Positions 12,697-25,300 of a stretch of 64,000 nucleotides of DNA are shown one piece after another; position 1 is the stretch's first letter; every line of letters begins with the position of its first letter. A program made the translations under genes and the position numbers. Location of the stretch: contig NC_049990.1 of assembly GCF_000003815.2 (NCBI RefSeq), positions 20,013,002 through 20,077,001 on the forward strand. Direction: 5' to 3'. Origin of the DNA: Branchiostoma floridae (taxonomy: Eukaryota; Chordata; Leptocardii; Amphioxiformes; Branchiostomatidae). Below the pieces are notes generated by a model. It had not been told where the DNA came from. It ran no database searches and saw only the letters and a program-made list of their open reading frames with translations.

Positions 12697-15600
12697 ATGT
12701 CAGTATCATCTGTGCACCTGGCAGCGGATGCCTACATGGTGTGTCTGACTCACGCGCTGTCCACGGAGAGGGAGGAGGTCATGGGGCTCTGTATCGGGGA
12801 GGTGAGTGACGTGATTTCATCATGAGAAGTTTGTCCTGTCTTCTTCAGAACCCCTCCCCAGTTTGATATTGGAGCAATGAGGTTATTTTTAACCTCCTTG
12901 ATTGGAGAAAAGAGTGGCAACTGTTATACAGTAAACACCCTAATGATTTTATGATCGATTGCGTTTTAGCCTGTAAAGTAATAAGCAAAACTATATTTGC
13001 GATTGATTAAGATATGATATTTATGATAAATCTGTAACGTTACTCCATTTTTTAAATCAACAAGGCTTTGTCTACAAAGGAGTTTTACAGGAGCACTGCA
13101 ACACCATGTCCTGTCCATGTGTCCCCTATTCTAGGAGAGCAGATCTTTTGACAAGCAAAGAATTCTATTCAATTTTATTTTATTCAAACAACGAGGGGGT
13201 AGGACTAGGAACAGAAATAATATTAATATTCTGACTCCCAGGATTCGAACCCGTGCCAAACCCGGGCAGCCAGATATCACAAACCCAACGTGCAAACCAC
13301 AACGCCAAAAACTCAGAGCTGTTGGTGTGGTCAGTTTGGCAGTGCTTGAATCCCACTGCTAAAATCCGTAACTGTGTTCCCCAGGTGGACCCCAACAGGA
13401 CGGTACACATCTCAGCGGTCATCATGCTCCGACGGTCGGACAAGAGAAAGGACCGTGTTGAGATCTCGCCGGAACAGCTGTCCGCTGCGTCCACAGAGGC
13501 GGAGCGTCTGGCCGTACAGCTGAATCGACCAATGAGAGTTGTCGGCTGGTACCACTCACATCCACACATCACTGTGTGGCCGTCACATGTCGGTAAGTTT
13601 GGAAAGAGACTACATGTACTACAATCTGGTTACAGTAACAGAAAAACTCAACCAATACTTAGTTATCAATACAGATATAGTTGCTGTTTATGTACGTAAA
13701 AACTTGAGTCAAACTTGTCAAAGATAACTCCCAGAGGACCATTGTAATGTAATATACTCAAACATATACATGTATGCCAATTAGAAAAAATACAAAAGGA
13801 AAAAAACTGCATTATTATTCATAGGTAAACATCACATATTTCTAAGGCATTTGTTGTTTATGTACAAAAAACTTATTGTGATATCTTACAAAGCCATGTT
13901 ATACTAATAGCTTATGAACAAAATAGATACGTTACAGAATGATTCATTTGGCCTTGAATTTATTGCAAGCTTGAAAGTGAGCTGACATTCTTTCTGCGGT
14001 AAAACTCTAATTATCATGAATCTTACTTTAGTCCATTATTGTTGTACATACTATAATAGCTGATTTTATAAAGCTGATTTGTTGTTTTCTTCCCTTCCTC
14101 TGCAGATGTTCAGACACAACAGTCCTACCAGTTCATGGACGACTGTTTTGTTGGGTTGATCTTTGCTGTCTTCAATGAGGACAAGGCCACAAAAGTACGT
14201 TTTTTGTTCTTGATGTAATTGAATATAATCAACAGAAAAGATATTATTTGTCAAATTTGGTTTGATTGGAAGTTTGTGAAAACACTATTGATGCAGTGTG
14301 TCTCTGAAATGAAGCTATTTATACTGTATAATGTTATTGCATGTTTTTCCCATCCAAATCTGTATGAAAAACTCTTACCAATTTGTACCACTAACAATTA
14401 TGCAATGTATATGTTCTCATTCCCGTCACACAGAGACACCAGGTGCAGGTCACATGTTTCCAGTCTATCAACCAGAGTCCAGAAGGGGAACCTCCTATGT
14501 AAGTTTTGCTTTGTTAACCTGGAGAATATCATATGCTTACTAAGGGTTTACAGTAGGGCATCGCACCTGCTCACTCATTTCCAATATTGCAAGGGTTGCC
14601 TATGACAATCTTTCCATTTCATATATATAGCTAGAACAAATTGTTGATTGAAAGATATGAAAAAGTATTTTGCTGCCAAGTAAGAATATGTGATATCTCC
14701 TTCAGCAAGGTCCAGTTTGCGACTAGAATTACTTGTCCATCTGGCATTATATAATGTATAATTATCATATTATTTGTTTGCTGTGTTGTGCAGGTATGAG
14801 AGAATAGAGATCCCACTCCACATCTTACCTAACGACACCATGAGTCGGCCGTGCCTGGAGTCTCTGGTGGAGCTGCCTCAGATCTTCTCACAGGAGGAAC
14901 AGGAGGCCTACAGCAGGACATTAGGGTAACAAATCTGTATCATGCATCAACTAGTGCAGTGTTTTAGCCAGCCTGAAATCGCTTTCCATCCCCTGGATTT
15001 TGAATAGAAATCTTGTCGAGTACCGAAGAGGCGTGACGATCCTAGGAGGTCTGAGGGCATGCTCCCCCAGGAAAAATGTTGAAATCTAGACCCGTTGAAA
15101 TGCTATTTCCTGCATTTTGGGAGGCAAAATTTGCTGGCAGACTCAGCTTGGTTCAATGCCATCTGTTTTGGTGAAAAAATCCACAGGGATTCCAGCTCAC
15201 AGAGGACGGAATGGGCAAAATTTTTGTCTGTCCTCAGTGGCAAAATTGGGAGGACAGATGCTGGCTAGAACCCTGATCTAGTGCCTTTTTCACTCTCACT
15301 CACTCACTCACTCTGTCGGTCATCAGCCAGTCTGATCAGCTGCACTGCCCTCTTTACTGACGACTTCTTGATATCACTGGCTTTCTTCAAACACGCGTAT
15401 AGGACCTCCTTAAAATATCCTGTCCAAAGGGACATCCATCAGAATGTCCATCAGAATATCTTAAGCACCAAGGTCTTAATGATTGCAATAATATTTGGTA
15501 TGCCTTAGGTAGGTGTTGTTGGCCTTAATAGTCCTCCTTGATTTTAGGGATGTTAGTGGTCGAACTCGTGTTTTATCTGTGTCACCTTTTTTGTTAGTGT

Positions 15601-15885
15601 TTCTGAATCTGTTTTTTTTTTTCATTGACACAACTTCTGCTTCTGTTCTGAACTCCTGCACATTTTTTTTTTCACAGGGAAGGGCTGGACCTCACCACCT
15701 GTATCCACAATGGTACAGTCTACATGCAGTCCCTCAGTCACCTGATGGAGGTGCTTAGTGGGTCTCTAGTGCAGACACTAGAGAACAGGGTACAGTACAA
15801 CAAGAACAAGGTAAAAAGACTGAAAGAAGAGAAAGAACAACTGGAGAAAGAGATAGAGGAATTCCATCAGAAGAACCCAAAATAA
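12697..15885 (+). CDS. BRCC3: BRCC36 deubiquitinase (JAMM/MPN+, K63-specific)
   Basis: Six exons: 12697-12801, 13385-13592, 14106-14194, 14434-14498, 14794-14925 and 15678-15885, giving 268 residues. BRCC36 removes K63-linked ubiquitin in the nuclear BRCA1-A complex and the cytoplasmic BRISC complex. The zinc site is complete: Glu27 in the STEREEVMGLCIGE context, then His92-Ser93-His94, Ser102 and Asp105, which fits H-S-H-x7-S-x2-D. The block RRSDKRKDRVEISPEQL is nearly identical to vertebrate BRCC36. The C-terminal 45 residues are a charged coiled coil, as expected for pairing with the Abraxas partner. The protein is shorter than the human one (316 residues), mainly because the loop after CIGE is missing, as in other short forms. 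It is tail-to-tail with COMMD2. Confidence 0.95.
13145..13315 (-). mobile_element. tRNA-derived SINE or tRNA pseudogene, antisense
   Basis: On the minus strand, an A-box-like TGGCGTTGTGGTTTGCACG is followed about 45 bases later by a B-box GGTTCGAATCC inside GGCACGGGTTCGAATCCTGG. An A/T-rich tail follows towards 13145. The tRNA-like region is too irregular for a functional tRNA. It ends about 70 bases before BRCC3 exon 2. Confidence 0.5.
14957..15275. mobile_element. hAT-like MITE in BRCC3 intron 5
   Basis: The termini are CAGTGTTTTAGCCAGC and GCTGGCTAGAACCCTG, imperfect inverted repeats. The flanks AACTAGTG and ATCTAGTG match at 7 of 8 bases, as expected for an 8-bp hAT target duplication. 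The ends resemble those of the elements at 19896 and 44429, so all three likely used related transposases. There is no coding capacity. Confidence 0.7.
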
Positions 15886-15902
15886 GTACTCAATATACAA
15901 GT

Positions 15903-16145
15903 TAACGCTAGCTAGTTCACCTTTATCCGTGGATTAACCTATTTCCGTTGTATTAAAAACTGGGTATTAGTATGTAGGGATATCTAGTCGATGGATGATG
16001 GTTTTGAAATGCAATATTTTGAAAATAATGCATTTTGACATAACAACAGATATAGGTTACCCCAATAGTTGAAAAAAAAATGTGCTGCAGTTTGAGACAA
16101 CAATGGATTTAGGTTACCCCCATTGATAAAGGTGAACTAGCATTA
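15903..16145. mobile_element. MITE, copy 2 of the TTCACCTTTATC-TIR family
   Basis: The left end is TAACGCTAGCTAGTTCACCT and the right end GGTGAACTAGCATTA. Internal GGTTACCCC blocks match the copy at 3880-4083. It begins 18 bases after the BRCC3 stop codon and so would lie in the BRCC3 3' UTR if the AATAAA at 16449 is used. Confidence 0.65.
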
Positions 16146-16448
16146 CTGTACAAAAATAGTAGAATTAGTATTTGAGCCACAATCTAAGACATGACACATT
16201 ATATATTTATTGTTGCATGTGAAATGCACATATTTCCATGTACACTATAGTAGTAGTAGATGTTATTGACTGCAGTTGGTGCTAAGTGTATGCATGTTAT
16301 ATTATATAGATCATGAACTTTAAACACATTTCATATATTCTATAGACCATTGTTTTATACATGCATTACGTCTGTAATAATATTTCAATTTGTCAAGTCT
16401 TACTAACCATTTTATGAATTACGAAATTATGAATTAGCTTTACTGTAC

Positions 16449-16454
16449 AATAAA
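16449..16454 (+). terminator. Candidate BRCC3 poly(A) signal
   Basis: A canonical AATAAA lies about 560 bases after the BRCC3 stop and before the convergent COMMD2 gene. A nearer signal was not obvious. This is a position-based call only. Confidence 0.4.
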
Positions 16455-17069
16455 GTGATATTAAACTGATTTTCAGTGTTTGAACATGTGCCTGTGTTTC
16501 TATGAAGGACTTTTTAATGAGAAATTTTATTGAATACAATGTAAAATTATGATACATTATGAAAAATTCATATTGCAGTAGAATACCTGTCAAGAACAAT
16601 CGTGTTATGAATCCACATTTTACATGTAGTTCATTCAACTCTATATCCCCCCCCCCCAAAAAAAAAGACTGGTAAAACATTGTTGTGAACATTGAATATG
16701 TTTATTATTAAACAATTCAGTGTCATTGATGAAAATTAATTCTTTTATCACAAAACATAATAAGGCATTGTAATATTCAAATAACTACAATGACTGTACT
16801 TGTAACAAGAAAGCTTGTGGTGTCATCGAACACAAACTGGGCAATCTACATTCCACCAGGACTGGTAAGTCTCAAATTATCAAATTAAATGATATCTCAT
16901 GTACAAAAATCAAGACAACCTTCATCCATTCTAATGAAGAATTAAACAGTCACTGACTTTATTGAGGGCTTAACTTTGAGACACCAGCCTCAAAAAGGAC
17001 ACATTCTTTAATATGTAAAATTTATTGTTTCAATAATGACGCTTTCTGATTAAAGTTTGAGCTGGAGAC

Positions 17070-20000
17070 TTATTTGATGTTCCTGACGATCCGTCTACAG
17101 TGTGTGGACTTCATCTCTGCCAGAGCGCCCTCTAGCACCCGTGTCATGTGCAGCAGGTTTACAGGGTCCGTCTGCAGCACCTGGACATCCTTTTCACCTG
17201 CAACAGATACAAAATAGCCTTCATATTGGTACATGACACAAGGGAGGTATAGACAAGTTATAGACAATATTATACAGTTTTATCTCGCTGGTGTGTTCAA
17301 AAAGAGCTACATTGTGAAGGAAGGGAAGGGCTAGTAAGACATGGGCATTGTCCAGCTGAACTCTCACTACACCACTCTCAGTCTCATACTTGTTCCACCA
17401 CACCACTTTGAGAGCTTTTCAGTGTAATGCCAGGTATTCCTCTAGCTCACATCATCACACTATTCAAATATAAGTCTCTGAGTCCTACATCATCATTTTC
17501 TTTCTAAACTGAAATTACGAAACTCTCCCTTGTCAAGTTTATGTTTCCTTTCAAATGCAACCCACAAGCCATATCAAAACCAACCTTCACCATGATCTAG
17601 CACAGTAAACCTAGTATACTACATGTGTCTCCAACCAACTTTATAGTTCAGTGCTCAACAGTTGTCTCTAGGCTTGAACTGAGCAATACCAACCATTAAA
17701 AAAGAGCATACTTTACTTGAACTATTTCCAGTATACCTGAGTCTTGGGTGTGCAGTTTCATCATAAGCCTAGGAGTGACTTGATGTCTCAGAGTCCTGCT
17801 GGCAACCTGCAACAACAGAATGTACAAATTATTCTTAATACAAGCGCAAGCAATTTACATACAGAAAGTGAACACAAAACCTCCATACTAGACTTTATCC
17901 TGGTCTTGGGGAATTTTCCCAAATACATGACATATGCATGGAGTAAATCAGCTAACTTGTCAAACCTCTTGCAAGAAACAGGTGATAAGTTTTTTTGCTT
18001 AGTTGAACATTTATCATGTATACCTGTCCTTGGTGCTGAAAACAACCTCCATGATAACCACTACTGAATATTGCATAAAACACAATATGTAAAGCTATTT
18101 CACACACTTATCTTTATTTCATAGAAGCAATTTGGAGTGCTTCAGGACACTGTGCTGACTTTTACCCCTATCAATAAGTGTGGGTTCTTTAATTTTTGTT
18201 CTTTGATCTAATTCCCTTCTTATGCATTGGAAAGGATGTCAAAAACATATTTTCAAATGAATGATGATGGAAAATTGGTGTTAAGTGAAAGTGCTCACAA
18301 ACCATTTTACTTCACTAAAGAGGTACTCATCCTGTCAGACAACAGGGGTCGTGGTAAACTAAGGAGATTATAAAAAAGTATTTCATCCTGATAAATGTCA
18401 GAGCAACCTACTACCCAAATGTTACTCTTTTGGCCACCATGTATTCTGCCTTACCGTGACCTCCAGCCTCCACTCCAGGTTGTGATAGTGAGGGAGGTCC
18501 ATGATCATCTCAGACAGGATGGTTCTGATCTCTGTCCTGTTGTATGTAGGTACAGCAAACTATTACCCAGATGATACATGTACCCAGACTACCCCTAATG
18601 TAACAGCCACCACGTATTCTGCCTTACTATAACCTCCAGTCTCCACTCCAGGTTGCGATAGTGAGGGAGGTCCATGCTCATCTCAGACAGGATGGTCCTG
18701 ATCTCTGTCCTGTTGTATGTAGGTACAGCAAACTACCCAGGCTACCCTTAATGTAATAACCACCATGTATTTTGCCTTACCGTGACCTCCAGCCTCCACT
18801 CCAGGTTGTGATAGTGAGGGAGGTCCATGCTCATCTCAGACAGGATGGTCCTGATCTCTGTCCTGTTGTCCAGGTACAGTGAACTATTATCCGGGTGGTA
18901 CCCAGGCTACTTAAAATGTCCACCCTTTAGTTTTCCTTACCGTGACCTCCAGCCTCCACTCCAGGTTGTGATAGTGAGGAAGGTCCATGCTCATCTCAGA
19001 CAGGATGGTCCTGATCTCTGTCCTGTTGTCCAGGTACAGTGAACTATTATCCGGGTGGTACCCAGGCTACTTAAAATGTCCACCCTTTAGTTTTCCTTAC
19101 CGTGACCTCCAGCCTCCACTCCAGGTTGTGATAGTGAGGAAGGTCCATGCTCATCTCAGACAGGATGGTCCTGATCTCTGTCCTGTTGTCCAGGTACAGC
19201 TGTAACAGCAGGGAGCGCAGATCCTCACTGAACCCCAGGGTCATGATGGAGTCCTGGAAATCTATCTCAGATATCTGGGGGGGAAGAGAATAACACAAAA
19301 AGTTTATTGCAAATACATGCCCTAGGCCTTATTGCAAGTACAAGCAACACATCACATAAAGTAATGAAAAATATTTGGTACCTGTACTGATGACTATATC
19401 TAGTGTTATGCTACATTTCTAAATATACATGGTGTTAGTTTTGTTGGGTTTGACTTCCTCTTTTAGGGCATCGGAAGACAAATTTGGACACTACCGCTAA
19501 GACAAGTACCATTAAACACAAATGCCATAAACAAAAGTGACTCCTCATTGAATGCAGCTACTAGTACAATGTACATTTTAAAAGTCCTTTGTAATCTCTG
19601 TATAACATGTATGTTGCGAATGAACCATGTAGCTAGGTGCCTGAGTATTTAAAGTAACAACATTTTGTACTTACCATGTACCTTGCTGCCTCCGTCAGTA
19701 AGAACATCAGTCCTTCCACCCCATGCTGTACTGTTTCTGATGCAACTGAAAGTTTTTCTACAAGGACAGAAAAATAGTTTCATAGAAATTCGAATTGATA
19801 GGGATTTGTTACCACAGAATCTGATACGTGTACATGTTTACTTGATCTGCATTTACAAATAAAGACTTTGATATCTTCCAATTTAAGCTACACACCAAGG
19901 CTCTAGCCAGCGTCTGTTTTTCCGTCAATTGACGGAAATTTGCTGCGTCTGACGGAAAAATTTTAAAACCAATCCGTCCACCTTACGGACAAAAATCCTT

Positions 20001-21578
20001 GGAGGAAGCTACAGGCGGCTTGGGGGGTTGGGGTTTTGTGCGCGCTAAAATTTGCGCGTTAAAACTTGCGTGTTAAAAACCTGCGCGTTAAAATATGCAA
20101 ATTAGCTGATTCCCTGGGGATCTGAAAACTTTTTTGCAGTTTTAAACTTAAAAGCTTGAAGACGATAACACAAAATGAAATTAAGTATCATATTGTTGCA
20201 TTCTAGAGTACAAATATCCCTTTCCAGGAGTTTTAAAGTGATTTTTAAATGTTAAGTTTTAACGCGCAACAAAAGTTGATATTTGCATGTGAAACAATCT
20301 GTTTGAGAAAAGATGAAATGAAGCTTGTAGAATGGAAAAAAGCCTCAAGCAGTTATATCATATGATATAAAACCTCACACTAGTAATTTTTCCATGTATT
20401 TGTGTCTAATTCAAGTGATTTTAAAATCTTCTGGATATGCAATTTAGCCTATTCCCAAGGGACCTAAAAATTAGGGGCTTTTCAAACCAAAAATTCAGGT
20501 AACAGATGTAAAATCATATAATGGGGTCACATTTTTCTGCCTAAGAATTTCTCAATGCACAACTTAATTTTTTAACGCGCAGATTTTTAACGCGCAGAAA
20601 ACCCGTTCCCGGCTTGGGGACGCTGTCCACGGCCGTAAAAGCCACACACTGTTTGTTTTGCTATTGTTATGATTGTTGACAAATTGTGTGTCGGCGCCCT
20701 TTCGCATACGATCATCTCATTAAAACCCATTTTTCAAGGTCTCAATGGCAACATTTACTACTTTGTAGTGTCATAGGAAAATCGAATTTTCGCGGTTTTC
20801 ACGACAATTAGAATTGGCTGACGGATAAAAAATCGAGCTGGCTACAGCCCTGCTACACACATAAAATTTATGACATAAAAGATGCAATAGCATTACATTA
20901 AATAATATCGTTGCATTTTTTTAGAAGTTTTCATGTATTCAGACAAATATGGACATTATAATTCATTCTTTTGCATTACTAGTAGTTTGGCATAAATAAT
21001 TGCATGTAAATGCTCCTTACGTGCGGCTGACTGGTAGAGTTTAGGATTAGGTCCGGACCTGATGAACTCCATGGCTATTCTGCAGAATTCACGGACAACT
21101 GCAAATACAAAAGGGTTATGATCACGCAAAATGGTACATGGCTATTGACAGGAACATCTGGTGAAATACTAAATAGCAGACAGAATTTTGCGGCATCTTA
21201 AAGGATTATGTCAGGGTCAACTGGATCATGAGGTGTCATTTGCAAGATTATAAAAAAAAACATCCTGTCAATAGAACAAAAATTCTTATTGACAGGAACA
21301 CAAAGTTCTTATTGACAGGACAATACTATGATCACATTATGTATACAATGGTGCCAAAAATATGACGCTGTCAATTGTGCAAAAATGTCTTATTGATAGG
21401 AATACCCTGTAAATAGACACGACCAAACAAATTATGATTTTGAAAAACTAAAAAGTTAGCAAATGAGGTCAACAACAAATACAAATTATGTACATGGCAA
21501 GCAACACAAACCTTCTACATCAACTTCATTCAAGAAGCCTAGATGCTCCTTATGCTCGTCTGCTAACACCAGAAGCAT
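17070..21578 (-). CDS. COMMD2: COMM domain-containing protein 2
   Basis: Six minus-strand exons: 21512-21578, 21021-21098, 19675-19757, 19101-19274, 17737-17806 and 17070-17197, giving 199 residues, the same length as human COMMD2. The N-terminus (MLLVLADEHKEHLGFL) and the HN helical domain are followed by a C-terminal COMM domain containing HNLEWRLEV and ending THCRRIVRNIK, as in vertebrates. COMMD proteins form the hetero-decameric ring of the Commander complex, which acts with retriever and the CCC complex in endosomal cargo recycling. The exon at 19101-19274 has tandem partial copies in the following intron. The start ATG is conserved in position. It is head-to-head with the CEP63 family gene. 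Confidence 0.95.
18453..19205 (-). repeat. Five-copy tandem array of the 3' half of COMMD2 exon 4
   Basis: The real exon end and its donor at 19101 are repeated at about 18457, 18629, 18781 and 18941. The last three units have a 160-base period and are almost identical. Each unit carries the coding part from about LDNRTEIRTIL to LEWRLEVT plus the GTAAG donor; in the 18629 copy the exon-end bases before the donor are altered. The copies lack an in-frame acceptor, so they are probably inert intronic duplicates. Confidence 0.85.
19896..20852. mobile_element. hAT-like MITE with a nested insertion
   Basis: The ends are CAAGGCTCTAGCCAGC and GCTGGCTACAGCCCTG. Identical 8-base flanks CTACACAC at 19888-19895 and 20853-20860 are the target duplication. 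Its sister copy at 44429-44781 is only 353 bases long. The difference is the separate element at 20026-20609 inserted within this copy. Confidence 0.85.
20026..20609. mobile_element. Mutator-like MITE nested in the hAT element
   Basis: Inverted termini begin GGTTGGGGTTTTGTGCGCGC on the left; the right end, read in reverse complement, begins GGAACGGGTTTTCTGCGCG. They are flanked by identical 10-base repeats CGGCTTGGGG at 20016-20025 and 20610-20619. The sister hAT copy at 44429 has one uninterrupted copy of this site. A TSD of 9-11 bases points to a Mutator-like element. The GCGCG-rich ends stand out from the AT-rich interior. Confidence 0.8.
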
Positions 21579-22392
21579 GGTTTGGAGGTCTAATCACCAC
21601 GAATTCAGCAAAATCCTCACGAAAAGCTACAAACAACAGAAACAACTCCCCCCCAGATGAACCCGGAAGTCCTGTGACTGCACGTGCCAATTTACGGCAA
21701 TAATTTACGACAAGTAGCCGATGCCACTAAAATAAAGGTAAGTTTAACAAATTATTCTCTTGAACCATTGAAACATAAGCAAAATCAATACTTTATGGTA
21801 CCTATAATATAAAACATAGACCTAATATTGGATATATCCTCTCAATAAACATAGTTTTATTCATATTTTAACATTTTTGCACCCCTTTCTAAAAGTGTAT
21901 TCATCCTCAGTTGTTTTCCCATGAATCTTAGCGGATTTGGAGGGAGGTCCGAGTTCGAAATGCACAGAGACGTAAGTCTTCCTAGATTTTCTCGCTTAAA
22001 ATCTTATTTTTACACCCTTAAGATGAAAATATAGAATTTCAGATATTGTCATATTCATGAGAGACTGTTACAAATAGATTAGAGTTAAGGAATGGTTGTG
22101 AAAAAGCTGTTTTAAGACAGACTAGCATCCTCGCTAGAGCACAGTTTAAAAGTTTGTTGTTCTTATCAATTTGATCACTTGTCGCGTCCTTGGAAACAAA
22201 AGAAAAGGCGGACTCAACACCTGTTACCGTATTATGGTACTTAAATGTGAATCAACTAAACAGCATCTCGGACAACACAAAACAACAGCAGGAAGATTAA
22301 TGAATAAGCGTTTCAGCTACTTTTCCTATCTTACTTTTACAGGTGTCAGTGGTTTTGTGAGTGTGAACGGTGATTGGTCGGAAAGACGTAAG
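21579..22392. promoter_or_regulatory. Divergent promoter COMMD2 / CEP63 family gene, with 5' UTR exons
   Basis: The two genes start head-to-head. An ETS-type CCGGAAGT lies at 21663-21670, about 85 bases upstream of the COMMD2 ATG. On the plus strand, candidate noncoding exon ends with GTAAGT donors lie at 21737 and 21971. The second contains an ATG at 21921 whose frame closes soon after splicing to the next exon, so it would be an upstream ORF and not the main start. The exon with the main ATG has an acceptor just upstream, near 22343. Confidence 0.5.
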
Positions 22393-25300
22393 ATGGACCA
22401 AAGAGCATTTTTACAGGGCCTGGAGAGGCAGATGGGAACAACGTAAGTATATTTAGTAGTTGCAGAAGGTAGCAACCCTGCAATTATCATACTGAAAATT
22501 AAAACTCTAATTTGATAGCGGCAATTATCCTTGCATGAGTTGCATCCCAGGCAAAATCTGATATTAAACTAAAGCAACTAAAGGTTATAGATAGATAGAT
22601 TGTAGCTCAACTAGTAGCAGCTTCACAGTTGAGCCTCTTGTTCCATTTAGTTGGTAACTGGGAGGCCCCGATATGGAAGGGCATCCTGTTTGGATCTTTC
22701 AAAAGGGATGTACATGTAAAAATGAATTGGTGGTCCTGTGTTTGAAGAGGTACCTTAAGGACATTACACTGGCATCAGTCTTACAGGAACCGTACCTAGT
22801 GGCTGCACTACTACAAGGTGCATTACCATCATCTGTGCCATATAAACCACCATACTTTGTGAATGTCAGTCTGAGAGCTCAAGGTCCTGCTAGTCTGTGT
22901 AGTACCTAACAACAACAACAAAAAACAAACGAAAAAACAAATAGAACTTGGCAGCTAATGTCCAAGGGAAAGCACATGAAACCAAGGCGTCAAAACAAAA
23001 TCAGTGTCCTTACATAAATCTTCCAAGGTCAAAACCAATAAATCTAGAAAAATTGTGTCCTGATGCATGAAAGGGTTTGTAATATTCCATACATATGTTT
23101 ATTTACTCTCCTTATACTTTATAGGCTGCCCAATACAGTCACCTCCTGCCAGTCAGAGCTCCAGGAGCTGATGAGACAGATTGACATCATGGTGAACAGT
23201 AAGAAGGCAGAGTGGGAGAGGGAACTGCAGGCCGTGCAGGTGAAGCTTGATGTCAGGGACAAGGAAGTCCTGATGCAGAGAGCTACACTGGAGGCCAAGC
23301 ACCAGGAGGTACCAGTACTGTGTGTTAAAAGTTTTCGAAAAACTAAACAAGTAGTATACTAATTGTTCTGATTTACATGTAAAGTAGGGGTGGGTACCGG
23401 TACAGAAAATTCAGGTACAGGTCTTAGGATAAGGTCCAGGTCCGGACCTGAACCTAGACCTGATTCAGTATGTGAAAACATGTGGATAGACAATACTAAA
23501 AACAATGGTATTTGACTCCCACTGGAGTTCTAAAATCCTACAAGACTAATTATAACTGCTTCTGTACGATTGACTGTGAAACTCTGTTGAAATGGCTATA
23601 AACTCTGCTTCGCTTCTTTATTGTTATTTTCTTCAACCAGTCCAGTAATCCCCCAAACATGTGAATTCCTGATCATATGATGTGCTTATTTTCTATTAGG
23701 TCCAACACTCGGTCCACCTAATTTATTTAGGTCCTGTTTTTCCGAACCAGTCCAGTAAGAAAAACCCACCCCTAATGTAAACCATGGGCATTGCCATCTA
23801 GGTCACCTGATACAGTCTGACCAATCATCACTGTTCCCATCACCTGAGTAAATCATGGCATTTAAGCTTTGATAGACCAAAGAAGACTGGGATGAGAGGT
23901 ACAGTTTGAAACTGTGAGATGAATTATTGTATTGCATTTATTACAATAAGAAATATTGAATTCTTTTCCAGATAGGGAATTTGCGTCAGCAGTTGGAGGG
24001 GTTTGAGAGAGCCCAGAGGGACCTTGTGGCCCAATATGAACAGCAAGTGTCAGGGCTGCGAAATGAGGTGAGTTAATGCAAACAATTTGAGTACATATAT
24101 TAGCATTACGTACATAATTATGGTAGATTTGAAAAGAGGAATTAGTGGTATTGTTATACATTTTTGTACTTAATAGCTAGTTCTAGTGTACATTTAGGTC
24201 AATACGATGATACTACTTAAAGTACAAAAGTTCTTGTACAAAATGTTCTTTTTGCATTGTAGTTTCTGGGAGACACAGATACTACTGTAAATGCAGAAAC
24301 TTTTGTGGTGGTTTAATGTTAGCAGTTTTCGTGGTGAACATTTCACAGCGAACTTTAAACCACCGCAAACATTTTTCCATGGCAGTAAGACTACTACTAA
24401 GAGACTACAGTGCATGGTGCTACCACGAACTTAAAATCACCGCGAAAAGTCCTTTGCCCTGCTACCGCGAAATTAAATCCCAGCGAACTTTAATGCATTT
24501 ACAGTAGTTTCCAGAAACAAATATTGCTATAAACGATAAATGATTTTTTTTCAATAAACCTCTCCCTTCTTGATACAGCTGACAAACCTAAAGACTAAGT
24601 ATGAGAAGCTCCAGCGGCACCAGCTGAAGAGGTCGTCAGGGTCGAGTGTGGAGAAGGACAGACTGTCTGCAGAACTGAGGGACAGCAGGACAGAGATAGA
24701 GGCACTCAGATCCAAAGTAGAGGTAAGAAAATACATCCAACAAAACAGGACAATATAGGGATCAACAATTGAAATAAAAGTTTCGTCATCTTCACGTTGG
24801 GCAGTCTGGATGTCTTTATTTGTAAAAGAGGGACAACTCTAATGTAGAAAATGTCTTGAAGTCACTTTGAAATGCAGTGAGTGAGTTTATGATAAAATAT
24901 CATCCAATCCTAATGTCACTCTTTACAACAAGGGCTGTCTCCAGGACCTAATCCCTCTGGGACAGAAGTTTGCTTCTCAGGATGGGAAAAAAATTACCCT
25001 GTCCGGCCAAAGTGCATGGCAGGATATTGATAAAAATGTGTTTATGTATACTTAGAGTCGATTCCATATTACCGAGAGGGTGCTTCTTGCCTTTTGTTCC
25101 AACATTTTGGAAATCTTTGTAACAATCTAACTGTGATAAATAACTGTTTAGAACTATTTATAACATCTATGTGACGTTCTAAATATTTCTATAGTATTCA
25201 AACATGTTAGAAACATTTCTAACATCAAATACATTATTTCTGTTAGTTTCTAAACTGTTCCAACATAGATGCATCATTTGTGATCACATGTTCGAACATG

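Noticed and set aside
13253-13384. Long plus-strand open frame running into BRCC3 exon 2, as extra N-terminal coding sequence
   Set aside because: It is antisense tRNA-like SINE sequence followed by an acceptor at 13384. Exon 1 joins exon 2 in phase and matches the family.
18827-19205. Plus-strand frames repeating the same 50-residue peptide twice
   Set aside because: They are the antisense of the duplicated COMMD2 exon ends.
21120-21410. Recurring TTATTGACAGGA words as a CRISPR-like array
   Set aside because: Spacing is irregular, there are few copies, and the genome is animal. It is intronic repeat sequence.
21921-21971. ATG opening a frame MNLSGFGGRSEFEMHRD just before a GTAAGT donor, as the CEP63 start
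   Set aside because: Spliced to the next exon it runs into stops after a few codons. The family signature is in the frame of the ATG at 22393, so this is at most an upstream ORF.
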